From NCBI GenBank assembly GCA_030612705.1, contig JAUWNI010000005.1, forward strand, positions 1 through 64,000: DNA of 64,000 nt, given 5' to 3'. Below are positions 49,524-58,804 of this stretch, in pieces (position 1 is the stretch's first letter; each line of letters starts with the position of its first letter). The stretch comes from Phycisphaerae bacterium. GTDB taxonomy: Bacteria; Planctomycetota; Phycisphaerae; UBA1845; Fen-1342. The notes under the pieces are model-generated. The model ran no database searches. It saw only the letters and a list, made by a program, of their open reading frames with translations, and was not told the DNA's origin. The position numbers and the translations under genes were made by a program.

Positions 49524-51060
49524 CGGCCATCTCTCTTTCAGAGGAAAACAAGGCCGCAAACTCCTCGGGGTGTTCCGCGCGGAAAGCCGGCAGCAATTCG
49601 AGGAACACGGCGGCGACCTCGGCGTCGAGTTTCGTGCCGGCCTCTTTGCGAAGGATGTCGTAGGCCTGTTCGATCGAGAACGCGACACGGTACGAGCGGG
49701 TCGATGTCAGAGCATCAAAGACGTCGACCACGTGTATGATGCGGGCGAACAGCGGGATCTCTTCGCGGGACAGACCATCCGGATACCCCGAGCCGTCCGG
49801 GTTTTCGTGGTGGTGGAGCACGCCGTCGAGAATGCTGCCGAAGCTGGCAATCGGCTTGAGGATCTCGTAGCCCATCCGTGGGTGTTTCTTGATGATGTCG
49901 TATTCCTGCTTCGTCAGCTTGCCGGTCTTGCACAGAATTCCTTCCGGGATGCCGATCTTCCCGACATCGTGCAACAGGCCCGACATCTCCAGGATCCGCA
50001 GTTCGTTCGGGGTGATTCCCATCCGCCGGCCGGTCAACTTCGCCAAGAACCCGACGCGTTCCGAATGGCCGGATGTGTAGTGATCCTTCTTGTCGATCGC
50101 CGCCACGAGTGCCCGCGTCGATTCAAACGACATGCGGCGAAGACGTTCGTGGATTTCCGTGTTGCTGATGATCTGGCCGCCGAACGATAGGATCGATTCG
50201 ATCATCAGCATGTCGCCGGCGGTGAACTCGCCGGCATCAAGCGCCCGCACCGCGAAGACCACTTCGACTTTGTCATCCAGACGCGTCATCGGTCCGAGCG
50301 CTATGCGGGCGGTGTCGGTGGAGATGACCGAGAGCGCCCGCGATCGTCGCACCGCCTCGATTTCCGCGGTCAACTGCTCCGTGAGCACCGATGCGTCGCC
50401 AGACGAAACCCACTCGCCGCAGAGCACGTCGTAGCAGCGATAGTCGCCGTTCGGCTCGACCGCCAACACGGTCCTGGCGGCCAGCGACTCGCCGAGTCGG
50501 CTGAGCAGCGCTCGCTCGATCGCGTCGGTATCGGTCAAGGTCGCGATCTGTTGGGTGAAATCGAAAATCAGGTTGAGCTGTTCGTAGCTGCGGAGCACCT
50601 CGTCCGCCAGCCCTTCGTTTTCGTCGAGCACTTGCCCAACCTGCTCCAGGATGTGTGAAAGCGATTCCAACTTGTCCAGCACCTGATGAGGAGAATCCGC
50701 CGCGCTTCGACGTGACGATGCGCCTTCAATCGCCAATAAGAATCCCGGGCTTCCGTTCAGCCGAATCGGTTGTCCGGCAACGCGAAAACCACGCGGGCAG
50801 CGGCCCTTCTTGAGGCAAGCCGCGTCGAGCCGGCCGGCGGCGGCGGCGCGCAGCCACGGACAACCACGCGCTTCAGTCTGACCGGGATCATCGTGCAGGC
50901 AGGTGCGCAGACAATGCACTGGGGGGTGCGGGGGCGAAACGCCCGGACCGACAAACCCCAACGAGCGATCCCTCGTGCCGGTCACGGCCCCTGATAAATG
51001 GCCGATCAGGTCCTTCACGAGGTTTCTTGTCTGTTTCGGCTTACTCATACTACGCACCAT
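49510..51060 (-). CDS. HD-GYP domain protein, probable c-di-GMP phosphodiesterase
   Basis: 516 residues. A cysteine-containing N-terminal segment (CLRTCLHDDPGQTEARGCPW) and a GAF-like region (about 165-310) precede the HD-GYP domain (about 330-500): HSERVGFLAKL, LLHDVGKIGIPEGIL, KHPRMGYEIL, HHHENPDGSGYPDGLSREEIP and DVFDALTSTRSYR, all catalytic and GYP residues present. It should hydrolyse c-di-GMP. It lies 18 bases after the receiver gene and overlaps the GGDEF-like gene. Confidence 0.92.
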   Translation of the reverse strand: MVRSMSKPKQTRNLVKDLIGHLSGAVTGTRDRSLGFVGPGVSPPHPPVHCLRTCLHDDPGQTEARGCPWLRAAAAGRLDAACLKKGRCPRGFRVAGQPIRLNGSPGFLLAIEGASSRRSAADSPHQVLDKLESLSHILEQVGQVLDENEGLADEVLRSYEQLNLIFDFTQQIATLTDTDAIERALLSRLGESLAARTVLAVEPNGDYRCYDVLCGEWVSSGDASVLTEQLTAEIEAVRRSRALSVISTDTARIALGPMTRLDDKVEVVFAVRALDAGEFTAGDMLMIESILSFGGQIISNTEIHERLRRMSFESTRALVAAIDKKDHYTSGHSERVGFLAKLTGRRMGITPNELRILEMSGLLHDVGKIGIPEGILCKTGKLTKQEYDIIKKHPRMGYEILKPIASFGSILDGVLHHHENPDGSGYPDGLSREEIPLFARIIHVVDVFDALTSTRSYRVAFSIEQAYDILRKEAGTKLDAEVAAVFLELLPAFRAEHPEEFAALFSSEREMADATA

Positions 51061-51078
51061 TTGGCGGATCTGTCCTGA

Positions 51079-51462
51079 TTAGTCCGCCGGCCGCGGCGTA
51101 TCCTGCTTGTCTAGTTCCTCGACCAAACTGGCCAATTTCGTGGGGCTGAACGGCTTGGGGACCACGCGCACGCCCCATTCGGCCAGGCTCTGGCCGATCT
51201 CGCGGTGATCCCAACGGTTAGTCAAAACGACAATGCCCCGCGGCATATGCTCGTATCCCTTCAATTTCTCCAGCAGCCCCAGACCGTCCATCCCCGGCAT
51301 GTTGATGTCCGTGATCAAGATCTCCGGATGGTGCTCCTGCACAAGCTCCCAGGCGACGAGCCCATTATGCGCTTCCAGCACCTCATGCCCCTGACGCGAA
51401 AGCCACAGGCTGATTACCCGCAAAATGTGGGGGTCGTCTTCGGCTACTAGAATTAAGCTCAT
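51079..51462 (-). CDS. Single-domain response regulator (receiver)
   Basis: 127 residues. CheY-like fold: acidic pair EDD at 8-10, phosphoacceptor Asp in ILITDINMPGMDG, Thr in VVLTNRW and Lys in VVPKPFSP. No output domain is present, so it probably acts by binding another protein such as the HD-GYP or GspE products. It lies 15 bases downstream of the histidine kinase gene and 18 upstream of HD-GYP. Confidence 0.93.
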   Translation of the reverse strand: MSLILVAEDDPHILRVISLWLSRQGHEVLEAHNGLVAWELVQEHHPEILITDINMPGMDGLGLLEKLKGYEHMPRGIVVLTNRWDHREIGQSLAEWGVRVVPKPFSPTKLASLVEELDKQDTPRPAD

Positions 51463-51477
51463 AACAAACCTCGTTCC

Positions 51478-53343
51478 CTAACCACCGGTCTCGGAATGCG
51501 GCAGTTCGACGGTAAACTTCGATCCCTTCGACGGCGCGCTCTCCAGGTGAATATCGCCGCCGTGTAAACGCGCCACCTCGCGCGCGATTGCCAAACCCAA
51601 ACCCGTTCCGGTGACCATCTGTACCTCGTCGCTGACGGCCCGATAGAACTTCTCGAAAACGTGCGTCTGGTCTTCAGGGGCGATACCGATGCCCGTGTCG
51701 GCCACCGTGATCTCCACGCACAGCTCACCTACCTCCAGCGTGACCTCCACACGACCACCTTCCGGCGTGTACTTGATCGCGTTTCCAATCAGATTGGTGA
51801 TCAAAACCGACAGACGCTGCTTGTCGCCTTGAACCCTCGGAACCTTCGGCGCCAGCTTCAACGTCAAATCGATCTGCTTTTCGTCCGCGGCCCCCAGGTG
51901 ATCCTGCACGATCTGCCGCAACAGCCGCACCAGATCAACCTGCCCCATCTCGATCCGCGCGGTGCCGACCTCGAGCTGCGAAATGTTCAGGATGTCCTCG
52001 ATCAGCCGGGAAAGTCGCCGGGTCTCGCTGATAATGACGTTGTAGCACTCCCGCCGCGTCTTTTCGTCGTCGAAGCCCGGGCCGGTCAGCGTTTCAGCAT
52101 AGGCCTGGATGTTTGTCAGCGGCGTGCGCAACTCGTGCGTCACGTGATAGAGGAAGTTATCGCGCGCCCGATCGGCCTCCTGTAGATGACTGACGTCCTC
52201 GATCGTTATCAGCGCCTCACGATCGGGCGACGATGACCTCGCCGGTATCATCGCGAATCGCAGCGTGGTTTGTTGCTCGTCATCGCCGCGCTTGCGGTCG
52301 ATCGACATGGCCGCCACCGAGCGCGTGTACGCCCCCACCAGCGGCGCCCGCACCTCCTCCTCGACGACGCTCGCCAGCGGCATTCCGACCAGCGTCTCGG
52401 CCGGTTGCCCCAGCAGCCGACCCGCCGCCAGATTGGCGTACGTGACGTGCTGGTCCGGTCCGAAACGCAGCAAGCCGATCGGCAGCCGATCAAGCGTCGA
52501 ACGCAGCGTCCGGCTCTCGAAACGCCGCAGCGCGTCGTCAGCCAGGTCCGCCGACGCGGGCTCGGTCTCCTGATTGCGTAACTCCGCCAACTGCCCGATC
52601 AGGTGGTTCCACGCCTGGGCGATATGCCCGAGCGAATCGCTCAGGCTCAACGCAATGAATTCCTTTTCCACCCCGGACGCGTAATTCTGCAAATTCCGTT
52701 GAATCGCATCCAGCGGCCGCAAATGACGCCGCAGCCGACGATAAAGCGCGAAATAAACCAGCAGGGTGATTACCGTTGCAATGGCAAAGCCACGCAGCAA
52801 GCTCGATAGCGAACCAGCCGGCTCTGTAAACTCAAACGTCAATCGAACCGACCCCGACGGCGTGCCCTCGGCGGTCTGAACCGGAGCGCTGAACGCTACA
52901 AAGTCCAGATCCCACGACGCCTGCCCGCTCGAACCTCCCGGCAGCACCACCCCGACACCTTTCGGCCATCGGCAACGCACGCTCCCGTCCGGCAGAAGCC
53001 ACTCCGCCGTCCGCAGGGCAGGGTTCTTCGCGCACAACTGTTGCAGCGCCGCCTCTGCCGCCACATCGTCCTGATCGACGAACTGCCCGATCGCCGCCGC
53101 GACGACGTCCGCGACCGCCTGCCCCTCGGACATCCGCACTTCTTCGGCTTGGTGCCGCAAAGTGAAGTGTGCGAACACGCTTACGCCCACCAGCCCCATC
53201 ACCAGCGTGGCGGCCAGCGCGATGCCGAGCACTTCCGGAAACGCCGAGTTCCAAAACCGCACACTCTTCTCCGGCGGGCCCATTTCGACCAGCTCGTCGC
53301 TCGGCGGTGGCGGTTGGTTTTCCTGACTTGATGCTTCCATCAT
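51478..53343 (-). CDS. Membrane sensor histidine kinase with PAS domain
   Basis: 621 residues. Two membrane helices (near 40-60 and 200-220) flank an extracytoplasmic region of about 140 residues, followed by a HAMP-like helix, PAS domain (about 285-400, LPIGLLRFGPDQHVTYAN), DHp with phosphoacceptor His in FLYHVTHELRTPLTNI, and HATPase with N box LIGNAIKYTPEGG, DTGIGIAPEDQ and GTGLGLAI. It is the first gene of the twelve-gene run and the likely sensor for the receiver downstream. Two adjacent ATG codons (53343 and 53340) are possible. Confidence 0.92.
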   Translation of the reverse strand: MMEASSQENQPPPPSDELVEMGPPEKSVRFWNSAFPEVLGIALAATLVMGLVGVSVFAHFTLRHQAEEVRMSEGQAVADVVAAAIGQFVDQDDVAAEAALQQLCAKNPALRTAEWLLPDGSVRCRWPKGVGVVLPGGSSGQASWDLDFVAFSAPVQTAEGTPSGSVRLTFEFTEPAGSLSSLLRGFAIATVITLLVYFALYRRLRRHLRPLDAIQRNLQNYASGVEKEFIALSLSDSLGHIAQAWNHLIGQLAELRNQETEPASADLADDALRRFESRTLRSTLDRLPIGLLRFGPDQHVTYANLAAGRLLGQPAETLVGMPLASVVEEEVRAPLVGAYTRSVAAMSIDRKRGDDEQQTTLRFAMIPARSSSPDREALITIEDVSHLQEADRARDNFLYHVTHELRTPLTNIQAYAETLTGPGFDDEKTRRECYNVIISETRRLSRLIEDILNISQLEVGTARIEMGQVDLVRLLRQIVQDHLGAADEKQIDLTLKLAPKVPRVQGDKQRLSVLITNLIGNAIKYTPEGGRVEVTLEVGELCVEITVADTGIGIAPEDQTHVFEKFYRAVSDEVQMVTGTGLGLAIAREVARLHGGDIHLESAPSKGSKFTVELPHSETGG

Positions 53344-53969
53344 TAACTCGACGCGCAATATCGGCGCACGGTTTCCAACCGTACTCGTTCGGCATATCGT
53401 CGAGCGCATAGGGGTACTTAAGCACCGTCCACCCGTGAGAGGCGATTGCCCCTATGTCCGTTAATGTGTGTGTAACCCCCCGAGAACTGCTGTAACATTC
53501 CCTTCCGATAAACACTCAAAGCACCTCGTGGAGTAAGGAACGCGCGAACCGAATCCACACATAGTCGCAGCGCTAAGATCCCAGGATCCGGGAATATGGG
53601 GATATGGGGATAATGGGTATATGGGGAGTGCAAAGCTCTGCTTTGCGTAAATGTGGCTACAACACGGGGCGAGCGTCAGGAAAGCGAGTAACGCCTGAAT
53701 GTCATTCCGAACGTGCCCGCCTGAGACGGACGCGCGGCGGAATCCGGCCCAAACCCGAGTCCCGGCTAGATTCCTCGGCGCGGAGTCTGCCCTGAGCGAA
53801 GCCGAAGGGCTCAGCATGACGTTCAACCATTTCCGCTCCCGTTAGTATCCCCGCAAATGACGCACACCTTACAACTCGAATTCGTCCGCAACCATAGTGC
53901 AATCCAACCACGACTTTGGTAAACTGTAGACTTGAGCGGGGACGGTTACCCTTCTATCTGTCAGGGGTT
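53344..53969. other. Divergent intergenic region with simple repeats
   Basis: Over 600 bases between the kinase run and the Ser/Thr kinase gene, likely holding both promoters, though none stood out. It has a G-rich simple repeat GGGAATATGGGGATATGGGG (53590 onward, to about 53628), a 7-bp hairpin GCAAAGC/GCTTTGC (53630-53646), and a degraded copy of the ATTCCGA...GATTCCTCGGCGC repeat (about 53701-53822). No gene is supported. Confidence 0.5.
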
Positions 53970-56450
53970 ATGTCAGACGGGAACACCAAAACCACCCTCG
54001 ACGACGCCCGCGGCCTGCGCGTCGGCCAGATCCTCAACGACTTCCTCGACGCCCGGGCGCGCGGCGAGGCGGTCAACGAGGCCGAACTACTCACAAAGCA
54101 TCCAGACCTCGCCGACGAGCTTCGCCAACACCTCGAATTGCTAGGCGAGCTGCGCCCCGCCACCGATAAGATCGAAGCCCTCATCGCCCAGGGCATCCTC
54201 AGTCCGTGTAACGCCGAGGAAGGCGGGGACAGGCTTCGCGCCAAAGTGTCAGGAACGGATTCTCCACGCGGTGCCTGCCCCCGTTTTCCGCCCCGCTATC
54301 TCGCCCAGCTCGGCCCGTACAAGATCTTCGGGATTCTCGGCAGCGGCGGGATGGGCTTCGTGCTCAAGGCCTACGAGGAAAGCCTGAACCGCGTCGTCGC
54401 CCTGAAAATACTCCGCCCCGAACTCGCCGGCGACAAAGCCGCCCTGGCCCGCTTCACGCGTGAGGCCAAAGCCGCCGCCGCCCTGAAACATCCGAATATT
54501 GTCACGGTCTACGCGGTCGGGCAGGAGCGCGACACGCACTACCTGGCGATGGAATACGTCGAGGGTCCCAATCTCGCCAACGTCATCCGCGACCCGAATG
54601 TAGCGGCCGGCGCCCCCGCCGGCCGAGGGAGCATAGCCCCTGACACCTCGTCGGCCGAAACAGACCGAGCCCTGAGCGCAAGCGAGGGGAACACCACGCC
54701 CACCCCCCAAATCCCCAATCGTGAATCGTCAATCGCCAATCCGGAGCTTGTCCGCCACATCTTCCGTCAACTGCTAAGCGCCCTGGCCGCCGCCCACGAG
54801 GCCGGCCTGATCCACCGCGACGTGAAAAGCTCCAACATCCTGCTCGATTGCGGATCGGAGATTGGAGATTGGGGATTGGGGGTACCGGACGGGGCCGGCT
54901 CCGCTATCGACCAATCCCCAATCCACAATCGTCAATCCCCAATCGTCAAGCTTGCCGACTTCGGCCTCGCCCGCATGATCACCGCCCAGACCCGCGTCAC
55001 GCTCGGCGACTCGATCCTCGGCACCCCCGAATACATGAGCCCCGAACAGGCCCGTGGCGACGAGAACATCGACCACCGCAGCGACCTCTACTCCGCCGGC
55101 ATCGTCCTCTACGAAATGCTCACCGGCCGCACGCCGTTCCGGGCCGACACGCCCAGCGCTGTGATCCACCAGATTCTGAACGTCGACCCGCCCGAGCCGA
55201 AAACGACTAAGCGCGACGTCGATCTGGTCTTGGCGCATCTGGCGCTCTGGCTGATGGCCAAGCGACCGGAAGACCGCCCTGCATCGGCCAGCGAAGCTCT
55301 GGAAGTCCTGGAGCATCGGCAGATGCGGCGACATCGAGGACATCCCAAGCGCATCCGGCGTCGTGCGGCCGTTCTCGCCGGAGTGTTGGCCGTTGCGGTC
55401 TTCGCAATCTGGGTCGTTCAGTCTGTGGTCCGGGGACCGGGTGAGATCGCTGAAGTCCGCGTCACGGGGGATGGACGCATTGTCCAGGTTCGCTATGAAG
55501 TCAACGGATGGACGGACTTCTATGCCGCTCCCACTCCGGGCGCGACCGCCAACGCGGAACTCGTCGACTTAGATGGAACTGGCAGGTGCGCAGTCGTGTT
55601 CGGGGTAAATGAGATCGCGGCGAACGGGAGTCTCATCGCACTCGACTCCAACGGGAAGAAGCTCTGGGACCTGTTCTTGCACGACGAGGCCGAACGGGAC
55701 TGGCCGGATTGTGGCCTGCCTTACGAATGGGACTGTTCCGTAATGGCAGTCGGGAACCTCGATGCTGAGCCCGGGGACGAAATTGTCGCAACGGCTGTTC
55801 AAAATAACTGCTACATGACAATGCTGGCCATCGTCAAACCGTCCCAAGACGCAGGAGAGGTTAAAGCTGTGTTCTGGCACATGGGAGGGATAAGCTCCGC
55901 GCAGATCGAGCAAGATTTCTTCAGTCCCGGCGGCCCGGCCATCGTTGTTCGTGGGGTTAACAACAAACTGGACGGATTCAATGAAGAAGCGCCTGCTAAG
56001 CGAGATACCCGACTTACACGCTACGACTATGTTCCGGTGCTCATGATCCTGGACCCGCGGCGGCTGATGGGACTCGAAAGCCTTGGTCCACCTGCTGATA
56101 ATCCACTGAATATTCCGTCAGCGCATATACACGCGTACGCATTCCTGGACCTGGCGGGCTCGATGGACGTCACGCGCCGAGACGGACTCGAACGCTTCAA
56201 TGTCGAACCACATGAACACGGCGCACTCGACTTCATCCTGTCATACGAAAGCGATGATCCTTACGGGCGGTGGAGAGACGTCGGGGTCTTCGATTTGGAC
56301 TGGAAATCTCGTGCACATCTCACTCTGGATCGTAATCTCCGGATCATTGAAGCTCGTCCAAGCATGTACGAGACGCACGTAACAGACTCAAACGAATGGC
56401 TTGAACTCTGGCGCATAATCAGCCAGGACGGCAGATACGTGGACGAGTGA
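53970..56450 (+). CDS. Membrane Ser/Thr protein kinase with three repeat-derived in-frame segments
   Basis: 826 residues from MSDGNTKTTLDDARG (AGGGG site upstream). After an N-terminal helical region, the PknB-like kinase domain spans about 115-450: GSGGMGFV, VALKIL, HRDVKSSNILLD, DFGLAR, GTPEYMSPEQA. One membrane helix follows (near 470-490, AAVLAGVLAVAVFAIWVVQSV), then an extracytoplasmic domain with FG-GAP-like DLDGTGRCAVVFG blades. Segments at about 85-108, 210-257 and 292-326 are translated dispersed repeats; the last two fall in the loop before helix E and between HRD and DFG, leaving all catalytic motifs intact. Whether the kinase still works is open. Confidence 0.85.
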   Translation: MSDGNTKTTLDDARGLRVGQILNDFLDARARGEAVNEAELLTKHPDLADELRQHLELLGELRPATDKIEALIAQGILSPCNAEEGGDRLRAKVSGTDSPRGACPRFPPRYLAQLGPYKIFGILGSGGMGFVLKAYEESLNRVVALKILRPELAGDKAALARFTREAKAAAALKHPNIVTVYAVGQERDTHYLAMEYVEGPNLANVIRDPNVAAGAPAGRGSIAPDTSSAETDRALSASEGNTTPTPQIPNRESSIANPELVRHIFRQLLSALAAAHEAGLIHRDVKSSNILLDCGSEIGDWGLGVPDGAGSAIDQSPIHNRQSPIVKLADFGLARMITAQTRVTLGDSILGTPEYMSPEQARGDENIDHRSDLYSAGIVLYEMLTGRTPFRADTPSAVIHQILNVDPPEPKTTKRDVDLVLAHLALWLMAKRPEDRPASASEALEVLEHRQMRRHRGHPKRIRRRAAVLAGVLAVAVFAIWVVQSVVRGPGEIAEVRVTGDGRIVQVRYEVNGWTDFYAAPTPGATANAELVDLDGTGRCAVVFGVNEIAANGSLIALDSNGKKLWDLFLHDEAERDWPDCGLPYEWDCSVMAVGNLDAEPGDEIVATAVQNNCYMTMLAIVKPSQDAGEVKAVFWHMGGISSAQIEQDFFSPGGPAIVVRGVNNKLDGFNEEAPAKRDTRLTRYDYVPVLMILDPRRLMGLESLGPPADNPLNIPSAHIHAYAFLDLAGSMDVTRRDGLERFNVEPHEHGALDFILSYESDDPYGRWRDVGVFDLDWKSRAHLTLDRNLRIIEARPSMYETHVTDSNEWLELWRIISQDGRYVDE
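54223..54292. repeat. Repeat segment 1 inside the kinase gene
   Basis: GGGGACAGGCTTCGCGCC... ends in GGTGCCTGCCCCCG; the ends GGGGACAGGC and GCCTGCCCCC are inverted with one mismatch. It lies in the linker before the kinase domain, in frame. Confidence 0.6.
54600..54742. repeat. Repeat segment 2 inside the kinase domain
   Basis: A mosaic of GTAGCGGCCGGCGCCCCCGC (54600-54619), GAGCCCTGAGCGCAAGCGAG (near 54667-54686) and AATCCCCAATCGTGAATCGT...CAATCGCCAATC (54711-54742). It falls between the hinge strand (AMEYVEGPNLANVIRD) and helix E (HIFRQLLSALAAAH), in frame. Confidence 0.65.
54846..54948. repeat. Repeat segment 3 inside the kinase domain
   Basis: Perfect 13-bp inverted repeat: GATTGGGGATTGG (54868-54880) and CCAATCCCCAATC (54911-54923), with further imperfect copies of the same motif. 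It lies between NILLD and KLADFGLAR, that is between the catalytic loop and DFG, in frame. Confidence 0.7.
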
Positions 56451-56494
56451 TCGCCCTTATGGTCACCAGAATAACAGTCTCAAACGGCGCGACT

Positions 56495-56520
56495 CGGGCC
56501 GAGATGAAACTCTCGGCCCG
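56495..56520. terminator. Hairpin between converging genes
   Basis: A perfect 10-bp stem CGGGCCGAGA/TCTCGGCCCG (56495-56504 with 56511-56520) and loop TGAAAC, between the kinase stop (56450) and the propeller-protein stop (56556). Symmetric, so it could end transcription both ways; no long T-run. Confidence 0.5.
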
Positions 56521-56555
56521 TTGCCGCTCAAAGCTGTCTCTATTGCTGATTCGGT

Positions 56556-57521
56556 TTACGGAAGCCCCGTGAAGTACGTCTCAGCATAGTACACGCTCAG
56601 ACCTGCCGTGCCGCCGCTCTTGCCGAACCACCCCCTAAGCCTGTTTCCTTCCTGCAGCACCGCTGGCGCTTCACAGTTTCCTTCGGGCAGCGCCTCGAAA
56701 CCCTCGAGCAGCCCATGTTTGTCCCAAGTCATCCCGTCTTCGGAAGTCGCGTAGGCATACATGTTGGGGGTACTACACTTGTACCACATGTGGTAGAGAT
56801 CACAGACCTTGATGACGTTCACATAGCTCAGGAACTCATCGTACTCGCCTGAGCTGCCCGCGGGCATCGCACACCCGTGATCGGTCCAGTTCAGCCCGTC
56901 CTCCGAAGTTCCGTAGCGGTAGCAGGAGGCATCATCGTACAAGGTGAACCATGCCTCGAAGCCGGACTCGGTCGGCAAGATGTCGTAATGAAACCAATCT
57001 GCAACCCACCCTACATGCGTCCAGCTCTCTCCGTCAGCGGACACGGTGAAGTCGACGCTGGTCTCTCCTCCGGTTTGGCCCACCCACATGTAGTAGGCGC
57101 CGCACCTTTTCACGACTTTGGGCACAGCGTCATTCGTGCTATCGGGGAAATAAGCGTGTTCCGAACACGCCCAATCGAATCCATCGACGGACCAACTGTA
57201 CATCACCTCGAGTTGCCCGGTCTGACCGCCGTCGTGCCAGAGCTTGTACACCCCGTCATCGTAAAGGACGGTAATGGCGCCTGGGTAGTTGCATGGAGGC
57301 GACATAACCGGTTCGGGCTGTACGTTCCATTCGAGTGAAGCGGGCCCCGTCCACTGCTGGCCGTAGTTTGCCAGCAGGGCCGCCAGATCGGCCAGGTCGA
57401 CATCGCAGTCGCCGTCCAGATCGCCGGGCAAGGCGCCGGGGCATTCCGCAAAGCCCACCGGCGCGGTGAGCAAGATCGCAAGTACAACAGCCAGACTTGA
57501 AGAAGATCGTGTGTTTCGCAT
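56556..57521 (-). CDS. Secreted beta-propeller protein with an N-terminal dockerin-like motif
   Basis: 321 residues. Signal peptide (SLAVVLAILLTAPVGFA), then one dockerin-like Ca loop GDLDGDCDVDLADLAALLANYG right at the mature N-terminus, unlike the C-terminal position in the large 20350 protein. The rest is a five-bladed propeller of the GH43/GH32-like fold (repeated YKLWHDGGQ, YYMWVGQTGG, YHMWYKCST, with SEDGLNWTDHG-type blades). Whether it is a glycosidase is not clear; the catalytic acids could not be fixed. It converges with the kinase gene. Confidence 0.78.
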   Translation of the reverse strand: MRNTRSSSSLAVVLAILLTAPVGFAECPGALPGDLDGDCDVDLADLAALLANYGQQWTGPASLEWNVQPEPVMSPPCNYPGAITVLYDDGVYKLWHDGGQTGQLEVMYSWSVDGFDWACSEHAYFPDSTNDAVPKVVKRCGAYYMWVGQTGGETSVDFTVSADGESWTHVGWVADWFHYDILPTESGFEAWFTLYDDASCYRYGTSEDGLNWTDHGCAMPAGSSGEYDEFLSYVNVIKVCDLYHMWYKCSTPNMYAYATSEDGMTWDKHGLLEGFEALPEGNCEAPAVLQEGNRLRGWFGKSGGTAGLSVYYAETYFTGLP

Positions 57522-57847
57522 GGTACTATCCTCCGATCGGGTGATACCGACAGCAGTCGGTTCGTGACCTGGTTGCCCTGGAACGTCCGGGGCACTTCCT
57601 CTTTACCCAATCCACAACCGCCGTCTGTAGACGTGTCTAACGGGGAATCTTGAAAAAAGGGCAAAGAGTCCCAGGAGCCGAGGGATTGTGGAGTGTTGAT
57701 TGGCGATCGCGGATTTGTGCCGGCCGGACGCTACACTTGGACCCTCGACCCCTTGGTCCCTTGAACCCGTGGATCCTATCCACTCCCCTCGCTCGCGCTT
57801 AGCCCAACTTCCGCACCCGTAGGTGCGAGGTGCTGTAATAATAGGGT
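57522..57847. other. Intergenic region with decayed repeats
   Basis: Contains a degraded GATTG...GATTGGCGAT repeat (about 57684-57715), a GTGCCGGCCGGACGCTACAC piece (57718 onward) and CCCCTCGCTCGCGCTTAGCCC, the complement of the CGCAAGCGAGGG family. Nothing else is recognised; it leads into transposase remnants. Confidence 0.45.
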
Positions 57848-58486
57848 TTACGTGTTTTTTGCGTCACTATATGGCGCCTCGCCGTCGGACCAGATCTTCC
57901 TTGGGGGCATGATTTTCGTGGGGACGCCAAGGAGCTCGTACAGCTCGACGGGCTGGGGCTCCGGGGTCGAAGCCCGGCGGATGCGCAGTACCGATCCGCC
58001 GTCGGCCGGCAGCACCACCATGCACACCTGGTGCGTCCTGAGCGTCTCCCGCACCGTGGCCCATGAGGTATGCACTCCCTGATCCAGCAGCGTCTTCTCG
58101 ATCGCCACCAGAAGGTGATATGCCAACACGGACAGAAAAATGTGCGTCTCCACCCGCTCTTGGCGCTGGTGGTGGATGGGACGCATCAACAGCGAGCTCT
58201 TCAGCGATCGAAACGCGTTCTCGACCCGCGTGAGCAGCAGGTAGAATCGCCAGGCCGCGTCGGCTGATAAATCCTCGCGATCGCTCTTGATGATATAACT
58301 GCCGTCGAGCTTCTCGGCTTTGCTCCGCTTCGCCCGCTCCAGGTTGCAGGTCAGACGCTTCGTTTCCGGGTCATATCGAGTGGCGTAATACCGGGCCACC
58401 CGCGGATACCGCTCCTTCAGCCGACCGACGGCCTCCCCGATCTTGATCGGTTTGACCAACCTGCCGCCGCGAACCCGCTTTTCCAG
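57848..58486 (-). pseudogene. C-terminal remnant of an IS1634-like (IS4-superfamily) transposase
   Basis: About 210 codons reading LEKRVRGGRLVKPIKIGEAV... VENAFRSLKSSLLMRP... HIFLSVLAYHLLVAIE, typical of the C-terminal catalytic part of IS1634-type transposases, with the DDE glutamate in the VENAFRSLKS helix. The N-terminal part is absent: upstream the frame runs into the complement of the oppositely oriented remnant. There is no start codon at the junction. Confidence 0.75.
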
Positions 58487-58804
58487 CTGGGCTACGTCAG
58501 CTCGGTGGTGTATGCCTATTGGGGCCAGAGCCAGGCCGAACACGTCTTCCGAAACTTGAAAGACCCACACCATCTGGCCCCGCGCCCACAATTCCACTGG
58601 ACGGATCAGAAGATCCAAGTCCATGCCTTCTGCTGCCTGGTGGGCTATCTGTTGGCGGCCCTGGTCCGCCGCACTGCCCGGCGGATGGGTTACACGCAAG
58701 GGCTCAGTGGGCTGCTGGAGCTGCTCAACGAGACCCGGATCGTCCTGCGTACGGAACGCCGCGCCGGGCCCGGCCGGCCGCGCATTCGCTGGCAACTCGA
58801 CTAA
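58484..58804 (+). pseudogene. Second, opposite transposase C-terminal remnant
   Basis: About 105 codons, LGYVSSVVYAYWGQSQAEHVFRN..., then HWTDQKIQVHAFCCLVGYLLAAL, and LLELLNETRI near the end, again IS1634/IS4-like with the QAEHVFRNLK catalytic helix. It is truncated at its 5' side, meeting the minus-strand remnant head to head near 58486. The two are different transposases, so one element probably inserted into or deleted with another. Confidence 0.7.
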
